Source: Pelobates cultripes (lineage: Eukaryota; Chordata; Amphibia; Anura; Pelobatidae). From it: 64,000 nt of DNA. Position numbers and translations under genes: made by a program. The notes beneath the pieces are model-generated. The model saw nothing but the letters and a program-made list of their open reading frames with translations, ran no database searches and was not told the origin of the DNA. Shown in pieces: positions 10,401 to 22,400 of this stretch. The stretch lies in contig OW240913.1 of the NCBI GenBank assembly GCA_933207985.1, positions 359,080,943 through 359,144,942 of the forward strand, in the 5' to 3' direction. Numbering within the stretch: position 1 is the first letter of the stretch; the number at the start of each line of letters is the position of its first letter.

Positions 10401-13400
10401 ATCTAGTATGGCCTCTTTACGAGTTGGCTCCTCAACAACTTGTTGTAGAGACAATCCCAGTAGGGAGTTTAGAATATGTGTGCTCCTGGCACAAGTAGCT
10501 AATTTTGTTTTCCAATTTACATCAGGAAGATTAAAGTCACCCATGATGATAACTTCCCCCTTCATTGTCATTTTAGCTATTTCCTCAACTAGTAGATTAT
10601 CTAACTCTTCAATTTGTCCTGGGGGCCTATAAATCACACCTACACGAGTTACTGTGTGATTACCAAATTCTAACGTAGCCCAAACGGACTCTATGTTTGC
10701 CTCACTAACTTTTATTAGGCTAGATTTTATGCTATCCTTCACATACAAGGCCACCCCTCCCCCTTTCTTGCCTTCCCTATCTTTCCTATATAAAGAGTAC
10801 CCTGGTATTGCTATGTCCCAGTCATTTTTCTCATTATACCATGTCTCAGTAACAGCGACTAAATCTACACTATCAGTTGCCATTATTGCCACAAGTTCAT
10901 GGATCTTATTCCCTAAACTGCGAGCATTTGTAGACATGACTCTAAGCTTATCATTTTTAACACACTTGCTACAGGCACCTTCTGTCCTTGTTTTGGGGGA
11001 CAATTGGATTGATGTTTTATCACCCTTTTGCCCCCCCCTCCTAGTTTAAATACATCCTAGCAAAACCTCTGAACTGCTCACTGAGAACATTTGTTCCCTT
11101 TTGAGAAAGATGCAAACCATCTTTTTGTACAGCTTATTCCATTCCAAACAGAGCTACCATGAGAAATAAAGCCAAATCCTTGCTCCCGACACCATTCACC
11201 AAGCCACAAATTAAAGTCCCTAATACGCATCCGCCTGTCGTTCTGAGTGTTATGCACAGGCAGAACTTCAGAGAATGACAGTGTGGAAGCAACCTAGATT
11301 ATCAGAGTAAGGTATGTAATGGGTGATGTAATGGGACGTCCTTTCCTTTCTGCATTATGTGTGGTTCTAGAAGGACCCAGATATAGATAGCCATATCTAC
11401 ACTCTATGTTTCCCACTTATTATACTGCAATTGCCTGAATACATAAGATTCTCCTGCAATTTTCCTGTAGTCTGTAACTTTGTTACCAATATATTTCATT
11501 CAATTATGTGGCACAGAGCAAACATTATTCATGTTGTTGATGCTAAAATATAATATTGTGATTCATTTATTCAATCCTTCTTTCTGATAGAATTTTACAT
11601 ATGATGCATGTGTTTTTCAAATGACACATGCTGTATCCCACAATTTCTAGTATGTGAGTGCATACGCAATGCTGTGAAATGCATCTGCATTAGTTAGAGG
11701 AGCAATGGCGGAGTACACCGTGTGTAATCTACCAATATAAGGACAGCAGAATATTTTTCATCTATACAAGTGTTAGCAGTTCGACAAGCACCAAGTAAAG
11801 ACTAAATTTATTTACAGTAAATGGACAATGCCATATTGGCCAGTATTGATACATACAGCTAGGAGACAGTGCTGAGTCTGTGGGGGGATGCTCTACATGT
11901 GTCTGAAGAAGTTAAAATAGGGGAAGGGGTTATTGGATGGAAAGTGATGGTGATCAATGCTGGGTTGTAGCTTAGGTGGGTTTTTGTTGTAACTGGAAAT
12001 AAAGCTTTGCTTACATTTGGCTTAAAATAGATGTTTCATAAGGTATCATTTTTATATGCTTCAATTACTATATATTCTTTTAATTCATAGGTTAAAAATA
12101 TTATCTCAATTGTTAAGAATTCAATGAAAGATGTGGAAAGTTATAGCAGAGATTTTAACAAGTACTGCACCATGGTGGGAACAGCGCAAAATGTCCAAAT
12201 GAAGATTACTAGAGCAGAAACAGAAATGTCTCCGGATGACTACAGAAACATCCTGGCTACATTCAAATGCTTTATCACGGAGTGTAAACAAATGAACACG
12301 GAGAGGCGCGTACATGCCTGTAAGGTCCACAGTCTGCAGTATCAGACGGAATGCCTGCAACATCTGGAGGCTGTATTGCATAGTGTTTGTGTATCTCTGC
12401 CTGTTCTAGCGTACGCAAAGAATTTACAACTTTTGGATGTAAGTTGATAACTTTTTATTCTATTTAAACACTCCATTAAATTAACAAATGTCATGCATTT
12501 AATTTCAAATATTCAAATATTTATCTTTAAAACCAGTTTCTCGTCCTGCAGTGTTGTAGTCTATTTAGCACAGTTGTGTAAAGTAAAAATGAAAACAAAA
12601 AAACAAAACACAAATCTACAATAGGATTTTTCAAAAGTGTGAATTGTCTGGAATTCAACATGCGTGCAGCATTAATATCACATTTTAGGCCACAATAGCC
12701 AAATTTGGAAAATTCTCCTACTCAGCTCCATGTCCAGTACAGCTACTTTGGTCTAAAATTAGAATTTACAACTATTCACACTTTCATAAAAAAATTCGAT
12801 TTTACCACAATTCGTACTGTTGTAAAAAAAAAAAAAAAAACTATCGGGGGATTTTTTTGGTATTTATACTTTACACATATGTCCTAAATTTGTTATATTT
12901 GGCTATTCTCATCTAAAACCATTTGCTGATTTATTTTAGGTCATTCATGATGCATTGACGAATCTGAACAAGGACCTGACACAGGTGGAGGACTTTGTTG
13001 CGCATTTGACATTCCTTGGTCAAATATCGTCCGAGGTTCCCTCGCTGGAGAAGAAGTACACTACTGTTATACAGCTCTATGCTGTTGCCAAAGACTACAA
13101 TGTGCCTATTTCTTCAGAGGAATTAGCTCTATTCCAGAGTCTTACTCCAAGCTTTCAACAACTAAAATCATCCGTACTCTACTGCGAAGCAAAAAAAGAT
13201 GAAGGAATTGTGAAATTCAGTGGAGATTTGGACAAGTATATTTCCAACTTGCACTTTGAGATAATGGATCTCAAGATTAAGGTATGTGTTTGTTTTTAGC
13301 AATTCAGTGTGAAAATGTACCATAATAATCATTTGTCAAGTTTTTCACACTGTAGAAGTAGGAGGAGGTGGTAGTGATGAGGAGGGTCAATGGGCAGCGG

Positions 13401-16400
13401 GTGAAGGCAAGGGGGAAGGGAATGAAGGGTTGTTTGGGGGAATGCAGAGAAGAAGAGAAAAAAAAGGGCATGGGAGGGTGAAGGGGGAGTTAGTTGGTAG
13501 TGCTCTTCGAGTTAGTGTCCAGCACAGATTCAATAAACAAAGAAAATTCAGAAACGAAAGAAAAAAGATATATAGTATATTTAATTGTAATTAAATATAC
13601 AAGATGGCTGAACATATTGATATCACTATGGTATACACCATGATCTGCATAACGTTTGTATGGCTGTTTGTCAAAATAAAGAATTACAAAAATAAAAGAT
13701 AAACAGTATCGGGGAGATGATTTATCAAGGCAAAAACAGATGCTTTTCTGGTGCACAGTGCTAAATAAGAACAAATCACCATGGAAACCAATAGAATGCT
13801 TCACTACATGTAGCACCCATTTTTACCCATTTTTACCTTGATACATTCCTCCTATTGTGAGTTATTGTTTAGTATTAGTGTTGTATAGGCCCTTAATTTA
13901 GAAGAGCATTTTAGATTAAATTTTACTTTTGGAGAATCGAATTCATTGTATTGTTCTGGAACTGTATTGAAAGATTTTGAATCCTGAACTGTTGAGGTGC
14001 ATACAGATTGTTTTTGGTCTGTGAATTTTCTAAATGAAATGTTCTAAGAGGGAGCAGACCTTTGGGATTATTAATGATATCTGTGAATTTTAGGTTCTGG
14101 TAGCTCCATTGGAGTTAAGCTTCCAACCTGAATCTTTTTCTTTTTTTCTTTCTATTTTAACTTTCACTTTTTTAATAAATGACTAATAAACTATATAGTT
14201 TACATATCATGTGTCTTACACCCACTCATGGTACATGAAAAAAATCAAACTGACTATAAATAGAGAGACACTGTGTCTAGGTCCATGATTGTCACAAATT
14301 TGTTTTATCAGGTCCGAAGCCACATACTTCTTCAGAGTGACACGTTCCCAATGGAAGCCAAAGAAACCATTCTGAATCTCCAGGAAGAATTTGAGGATAT
14401 TTCTAGTAAAGCACAATGTTACTCAACCTACCAGGAGAGATTTGGAAGTTCCATCATGCACATGAAAGCCCAGTTAGTGGACACGCTACTGTCACAGAAG
14501 AGCGCAACAGGAGAAATCAGCACTCACCTCCTTAACACAGAGCTGACTGAAGTCGAATGTGACTTGAGTTTAAGGAAGCTCCTTTGGGAGTCTACAGAAG
14601 AATGGGCAAAACTTAGTGCTGAGTGGAGGTCTACCTCTTTCCAACAGCTCAATGTTGATGTCATACAGAGGGATGTTAATCGATTCAGCCATACATTGAT
14701 CATGCTTGAGAAAGGTAAGTGGCCACTCTAAGTTTTAATAGACTGTAGCTCCCAATATCCTCATCTGCTTCCAATTAGTACATTTCTGTGAAAGCTTATA
14801 GGAGCTATCAAGAAAACAACAAATATGACTTATTTTATTCTACAAATAAAAAAAATCTATGCAGTGTTAAATATGTCACCTACATTCCCAAGCTGAGATA
14901 TAAAGTGACAGCTGTAAAGTGAGTATTGTAAGCAGTAGATTAACAAAAGGCATTGCCAGAGTTCAACATTTTCCCTCAATCTCAAGGAAAAAGGATGCTC
15001 CGACCTTAAAGCCACTTCTGATTAGAGAAATCAAATAAATTTGCTAAATTTAAGTTAGCATATGAGCTGTCCCAATTCCTCAACTCAGCTGTTTTGTCAA
15101 ATTGGTTATTGAATCCTAAATTTAACAAATTTGGTTTCCAATTCACTGTAATTGGTAAATAAACCCAAACTATGTTTTACCATAAATACAGTTATCTTTA
15201 TTGCACTTCTTTTCAGGTTTGCCAACAAACGATATTGTAGTATCCCTGAGGCAATCGATTCTGGATTTTAAGCAAAGTTTGCCTATTGTGGTTGCTTTAA
15301 GGAACCCATGTCTGCAGAACCGACATTGGGAAACAATACACAATACCATCGGCAGACTGATTATACGCGATAAGAACTTCACCTTAGGGAATCTCTTGGA
15401 GCTTAAGGTATGTATATCTCTATTAAAGCTGTTATCTTCAACGGCTTCATAGGTTTGGACTGTGGTGACTGTTCCTCACAGATGGTTATGAACTGACATT
15501 CTCATGATTCTCATCCAGCATTAGGGTAATGGTTGCATTGGGGATTATGTATAAAGAACAATTCTTGGGCAAGGTTTTAGAAGTAACGTAATCAGAATGA
15601 GCATTCCGCTGGTTTCCGTGACGATCCCGCATCTTTAGCTCCCAGGTTTAATATTAAGGCTAACACAAAATGGAGAAATAAAGTAAACAGAGTGCAGGTC
15701 AGGAGTCCGGATACAAGTCAAGGGCTCATGAGCTGCACCACTGTAACCACCTAATATGGAGCTTCAATGAGGGGGTAACCCTCCAAAATATGTAGGTAAT
15801 AGGAGTAGTCCCACAATGGGAAACCAACATCAGGAGAGCTCCACTGTATAAGAAATGAGGAAGGGAGGCCCTACCTTTAATCAATCTAAGGACTCTACAC
15901 ATCACCTACTCTTATTACCTTAATATTAAGGCTGTCCTCAGCATTCCCAGTGACCAGGTTTAGAGTTAGGAGATTAGCCAGAGCTAAGGTAGATCCACAG
16001 ATGTTTTAGAATGTAAGGCTGACAAAGCATCATGGTACCTGCCACATCATGCCCAAAACAAATTCTCCATATGACTTAAAGGGTAAACATGCACTAAGGA
16101 TTATAGACTGTAACCTCCACCATCAATCAGAGTTACTGTGTAAAACCGCTCCAGAGTCCATCTTTAGCGTTTGGGGTTTGCTGCTATACCCCACATTCTG
16201 AAAGTGTTTTCCTCAATGGTCATCTAATGAATTTCGTGTTAACAGACCAGCGCAGACATTTCAATAGTAAATCCATTTTCTGCACGATTATCTCAGTCAG
16301 TTTTACTTGCAATTTTTTTGGCCCATAGCCAGCAAACTGCGCTCACTGATTATCTCTCTGCTGAATGTGATGCTTGCATTCATTCCCGTAATCAAGCTGG

Positions 16401-19400
16401 TTTTGCTATTTGTCACAGTTCTCTGTGCCTAATTACTCTTTTTCTTGCTTGTCAAAATGCTGAGGATGTACCGATAGCTTACCAAGTGGCATTTATTCTG
16501 CTCTCTGCTGATAAAATGGGTATAATAGTCTGCTTTATAGCAATAATAAAAACAAATACGTCTAGAGAACCTTTTGTCAGAAAAGCAAAATACAGACTAG
16601 CAGATTCCAATGTCCTGATATTTGTAGCCAAAAACTGAATAATACATGTTTTGACATTTGGTTTTGAAGATTATTACTAGCGATATATAAACAAAGCCAG
16701 CAGTCTCTCCCACTCCACATACCAGAGACTGCACTCCCAAGATGCTCAGGGCTGGATTTCCCAAAAGGCCACTGAAGCCATGGCATTGGGGGAGGTTTGT
16801 ATGAGAAGGGTGGCACAGCTGGTGGGTAGATCAAAGATCACCCTATTCTAATGCTTCCGGTTTGCACCTCTGGAGGTCCCTCAACATACACTAGCCCACA
16901 AGCAGCCTCCCCCACACACACACGAACACCACAAGCAGCCTGCCCCACACACACACGCAACACCACAAGCAGCCTCCCTCCCAAACACACAACACCACAA
17001 GCAGCCTCCCTCCCAAACACACAACACCACAAGCAGCCTCCCTCCCAAACACACACAACATCACAAGCAGCCTACCACTCATACACCCCACCACAAGCAG
17101 TCTCCCACACACACACACACACACACACCTCTCGGAGCCTTGCCTTACTTATCATCAATCCAGCCACCTTGTCACATTCACCATCCAATCATACCCCAAA
17201 CTAGTTACAATCACCCATCCAATCACAAACACAAAACTTTTTACATATATGTATACGAAGTGACACAATAATCTAATGGAAGTGGAGAGATCTGGACACT
17301 AATGGCAGAACCCTCTATGTCTTTGTCCACTAACAAGTCTACAGTAAGATACTGTTGTGGGGATGAATGGTACCTCACTGGGTGGTCCTCACTTTCCACA
17401 TGACTTACTTTAAGTGAATCCCAGACTGTTCGGTCCTCACTACATGTTGTACCATGGCTACAATGTGATGGGGCACTCACAGTACTCACAAACCCACAGT
17501 ACTCTGTTCACTCTGTTGTTTACTCTGGTGCATTTCCTGAATATGTCTGCAAAGGAGCATGCACTCCCTTCATTTAAAAGATTTCCAAGAATTTCTGTTT
17601 CTCCCAGCTTCCAATCCAATCCAAAAGCAAACAATATACAATCTGTATTAATATTGTAACCCCCCCTCCATAATATCTCGCGACAGACAATGAAAGAACC
17701 ACTGCTGCTTCTTACACCTCCTGTGTAGGTAAAGGACACCTGGACAAGTATAAAAATGGGACACAGGACAAAGGTGGAAACAAAATATCAAAATATATAT
17801 ATATTTTAAAAATCCAAACTGTTTGTTATACTTGGTTATAATTATTAGAATTGTTTGATTTAATCCAACCCTTGTAAGACTTGAATTCAGGGATGGCTGG
17901 TGGGTATATGGACGGTTAACATTTTAAACTTTTTTTTGTGGAGTGATGTTATAATCAATCTTACTCTGCTGCAAAGCAAAAGCCTTTAAATAATATTGAT
18001 TTACGTAAACTATTAAATTAATGTTGTAACTCCAACTAAAATAACTCTAATTTCCCAGCAAAGCCTGTTTATTCATATTACACAATATTTACCCTATAAA
18101 TGGCTCCATATAATTAATCTGTCCTACCTCGTTATAGTCTATTCATTACACAGTACTAAGAACCCTTCATAACTATGTCTAGACTCTTGTTTTTGATAAA
18201 CTCATCTTTAATATGCCTTACTGCTATTACCATTTCTTTAAACCTTTATTTCTGCAGATCGCTCAGCACAAAAATAAGATAATTGACATCTCTACAACTG
18301 CGACCAATGAAGCAACGCTGGAAGGGATGTTAGATAAAATAATTAGTCTTTGGAATAAAACGGAGTTCATGTTGACCGTGCATCGGTCGGAACTTTCAGA
18401 AGTTCCAATTATTGCGTCTGCCGAAGACATAATAACTCAACTGGAGGAATGTCAAGTAATAATTTCCACATTAAAGGGTTCGCGCTACGCCGGACCGATT
18501 AAGGTACCTGTCCTATTAAAAATTTTTCCCATTTATTTGGGAACTACATTTCATGCTGCTCGGCCAGACTGCAGGAATGGGTTTGTTTTACAAGGGGTTA
18601 AATAATTTGGCTAAAATGAATTGTTCACATTGTATTTCGTTACAGAATACAGTAGCTGAATGGGATCGGAAGCTGAATCTCTTCATTCACACCATGGAGG
18701 AATGGATGACGTGTCAGAAAAACTGGCTCTACCTCGAACAAATCTTTCTAGCGTCTGACATCCAGAGGTAAAACTTTTTCAGTTTAAAAATGTTTATAAT
18801 GGAGTTTAACACAAAATGTAAGTGAATTGAAAAATGAATTGTGAAATAGGTGATCGGGAAAAATCCAGCGTGGCTGGTTTGGATTTAATTTCACTACAAT
18901 TCCGTATTTAGTGATTAAACCCCATTCTGCACAATTCAATAGAATTCATTGACAGTGTAGCTAATTGTGTCCATGCCAAGTGTCATTAACCCCTTCACAA
19001 CTGAGGACATTAAAAAATTAAAGTGTGTCATCTATTTTAACTGGCACACAAAGTACTGTACAAAACAACAATTATACACATTGATTGCATTTCTGGAATA
19101 CCTACACATCCTGTGAGTTACACATTATCCAGTGCATTCAATATTGCACATATTGCAATCCTACCAACAGGTTTAGAATAATTAGGGCAGTAGAACAAAT
19201 ATCAGCTTCAGAAGATACTGCATGTGGAGCAATAGAGTGTACATTGATTCTGGATTTATTGTATTTGATTGAGTGTACATTGATATTGGATTTATTGTAT
19301 TTGATTGAGTGTACATTGATTCTGGATTTATTGTATTTGATTGACAATCCTTGCAGCCACTTCAAGCTTGTTGTTATGTCAGTGATGACTATTCGGAAGA

Positions 19401-22400
19401 ATGCAAAGGTGTGGGAGCTACATTAACTAGGATGCTAAGTGGTCACCATACCATGTGGCTAAGCATCCTGGGATATGTAGTCCTCGACACTTCTGCAGTA
19501 AAGTTATAATTTCATTGGTCTATTACTCCTGATTCCAGACCATTTCATATTTTAGGGATTTTTGGCAGTTTGTTTGTTTTTTTACTCCGATATGTACATG
19601 ATTAATCTTTATTTCTCAGATCTCCCGAAGTGAAATAATTCTGCCAGGCTGTATTCCTGGCATCATAGCTCCCCCTGCCCACCTCATCCATCGCGTCTCC
19701 TCCCTCCTCCACCCGGGTGAATAAAGGGTTAAAAACCTTTATTTACTCACCTTTCCTAGCGCCATTGGGCCTTGGCGCTGCGTCCTGGCTCCGCCCACTC
19801 CGACGGTCCGCGATTAGCAGCCGCACATTAGACCTCCCCATAGGAAAGCATTTAATCAATGCTTCCTATGGGGAAAAAATCTGACGCCGATGTCCTCATG
19901 CAGAGCGTGAGGACGTCCAGCGTCAGATACTGGGCCAAAGGTCTGTTTCGAGTCAGGAAGCACCCCCCAGTGGCTGTCTGGTAGATAGCCACTGAGGGCA
20001 GACTTAGTGCTGCAATGTAAACATTGCAGTTTCTCTGTTTTACATTGCAGCACTAAGTGCTAAATGGACATTGCACCCAGACCACTTCTATTAGTTGAAG
20101 TGGTCCGGGTGTCTACAGTGTCCCTTCAATCAAAAACAGAAGGCTCCTGCAGGGTCTAGCAGGCTGTTAACAGAGCAGGCGAAAGTACATTATAAATTAA
20201 ACAGAATGTGCAATAAAGTAACTTTAAACATTGGATCTCTCTATAGGAATTGTGTAGGAAGGCTGTGTCGGTCACATGCAGGGAGGTGTGACTAGAGCTG
20301 TATAAACAAAGTGATTTAACTCCTAAATGGCAGAGGATTGAGCATTGAGACTGCAGGAGCATGATCTATACACCAAAACTGCTTCATTAAACTAAAGTTG
20401 TTTTGGTGTTTAGTGTGTGCCTTTAAGCTTTTCAATGCCGATGTAATCAAATGGTGCTCAATACTCTGCATAGTATGTGCAATATTCTAATAAAATCCAC
20501 CGTGGTTGTGTGCGGTTGCCAGCACAATGCCTTCGGTACAGGCAAAGCTATTGTCAGGGACAGGATGATTGAGTCAAATGGTAGTGAGTTCTGCAATAAG
20601 CAATCTGTACTGTAGAATCATTTAGCAGTAAAATGTATTACTGTTCAGAGATTTTGAAATATATCGAAGCGCTAAATAAAATCTCTTTAAATGCTCAGGG
20701 GTCTTGTAATGTGTCTTAATTAGATCTGAAACCACCCAGTATGGGAAATATTTATACTACTGTCGCTACAACACTTTGATATGTACCCTTCACCACATCA
20801 AAAATGCAATACACAAAATAAAACAAAAAGTGGAGCGATGTTTAGGTGACAAGCCCCACACCAAGTGTATATAAAATGAGAACAATTAGTAAAATACTTA
20901 TACTCCCTGTAGTTTAATATTCACAAAGCCAGGGCAGTATGGTACATATAAAAGAGAAAAATAGATAATAGTGCAGATCTGTATGAATAATTTACATAAA
21001 TTGTACCATAAACACATGCATTTTACTCATATTTAGCATGGATGTAAAAAGTAACAATTTATTTTCACACAAATAATAAAAAAGTCCCTTGGACAGGATG
21101 CAATCTTAAAAATTATTATCAAGGAAAAAGCAACCAAAGATGCTGCTTACAAGAAATAATGGTAAGTATAACGCTATGGATGCCCGTTTACTCACTGACT
21201 CACTTTTCCACACTGGGGATCTCCCATGCAGAGTGTAAAATCCGTCAAGGTGCAGTATGCTGGAGTTCCAAAGCTCAGCTGTCTGTCCACCGCTCGTATT
21301 TCCCGGCCGTGTATGGCTCCGCCCACCTTGATACATGATGACATCTACGCGTGAGACCTCACTTGGAGTATTGTATGCAGTACTGGAGACCGTATCTTCA
21401 GAAGGATATTGATACCTTAGAGAGGGTTCAGAGACGGGCTACTAAACTGGTTCATGGATTGCGGGATAAAACTTACCAGGAAAGGTTAAAGGATCTTAAC
21501 ATGTATAGCTTGGAGGAAAGACGAGACAGGGGGGATATGATAGAAATATTTAAATATATGAAGGGAATCAACACGGTAAAGGAGGAGACTATATTTAAAA
21601 GAAGAAAAACTACCACAAGAGGACATAGTCTTAAATTAGAGGGACAAAGGTTTAAAAATATCAGGAAGTATTACTTTACTTAGAGGGTAGTGGATGCATG
21701 GAATAGCCTTCCAGCTGAAGTGGTAGAGGTTAACACAGCAAAGGAGTTTAACCCCTTAAGGACCAAACTTCTGGAATAAAAGGGAATCATGACATGTCAC
21801 ACATGGCATGTGTCCTTAAGGGGTTAAGCATGCGTGGGATAGGCATAAGGCTATCCTAACTATAAGATAAGGCCAGGGACTAATGAAAGTATTTAGAAAA
21901 TTGGGCAGACTAGATGGGCCGAATGGTTCTTATCTACCGTCACCTTCTATGTTTCCATGTTTCTTTGTTTCGCCATACACAGACTGCTTCGTCAGGATGT
22001 TGATAGTTAGTATAATCCTTGTCAATGAAGGCTTATATAGGAGTGAATGTCCGGCTCTTATTGGTGCATTTCCCAAACCTTCATTTACATAATATATATC
22101 GTTCATGGTTTTCAGGAATCACCCAATAATTTAAAATGACAGTCATTTGCAAAAGTAAACAGCAGAATTAAATATAAATGAAACATAATACATAGTACTT
22201 TAAAACATACATATTATATCTTAAAAAATAAAATTTTGTAATAATTTGATAATGTAAAACAGAGATAATCTAAAATAAAAAGAAAGGAATGTTAGTAGAT
22301 ATTAGTCATATTCCACATAATTATATAAAAGGGTTTCTTTTTTACTTTATAATGTAGCTGTGCTCCATAAACACCAACATTTGGCAGCATGTCATTGCTT

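Larger units (their letters stand above)
8157..11284 (-). mobile_element. CR1 LINE, minus strand, about 3.1 kb
   Basis: The element lies on the minus strand with its 3' tail (TATGTTTCTATGTTTC repeats) at 8157-8170 and its truncated 5' end at about 11284. It carries reverse transcriptase and endonuclease blocks and the end of ORF1. It belongs to the family also seen at 21352-21967, 44411-44816 and 53641-54893, which differs from the CR1 at 103-5230. It was inserted into the 83-bp array of intron 1. Confidence 0.9.
21341..22000 (-). ncRNA. Hammerhead-ribozyme-like core of PLE, split by CR1
   Basis: On the minus strand, stem I starts ACATC (22000-21996), then CTGACGA (21995-21989), a short GCC/GGC stem II, GAAA (21971-21968), and, after removing the CR1 at 21352-21967, CGCGTA (21351-21346) and GATGT (21345-21341). 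GATGT pairs with ACATC, and A-CGCG-T closes a minimal stem III. This is the type I layout reported for Penelope-like elements. It is not functional here because the CR1 splits it. Confidence 0.6.

Noticed and set aside
16318..16638. Frame with a hydrophobic segment in intron 5
   Set aside because: No family features, AT-rich intron, no splice signals that match the gene phase.
16838..17204. Cys/Gly/Leu-rich minus-strand frames and a Thr/Gln/Ala-rich plus-strand frame
   Set aside because: They read through the 32-bp minisatellite and CA run, with no start or splice context.
19085..19426. Frame of 113 residues with a repeated hydrophobic stretch
   Set aside because: The repetition comes from the three 36-bp DNA repeats; there is no gene context.
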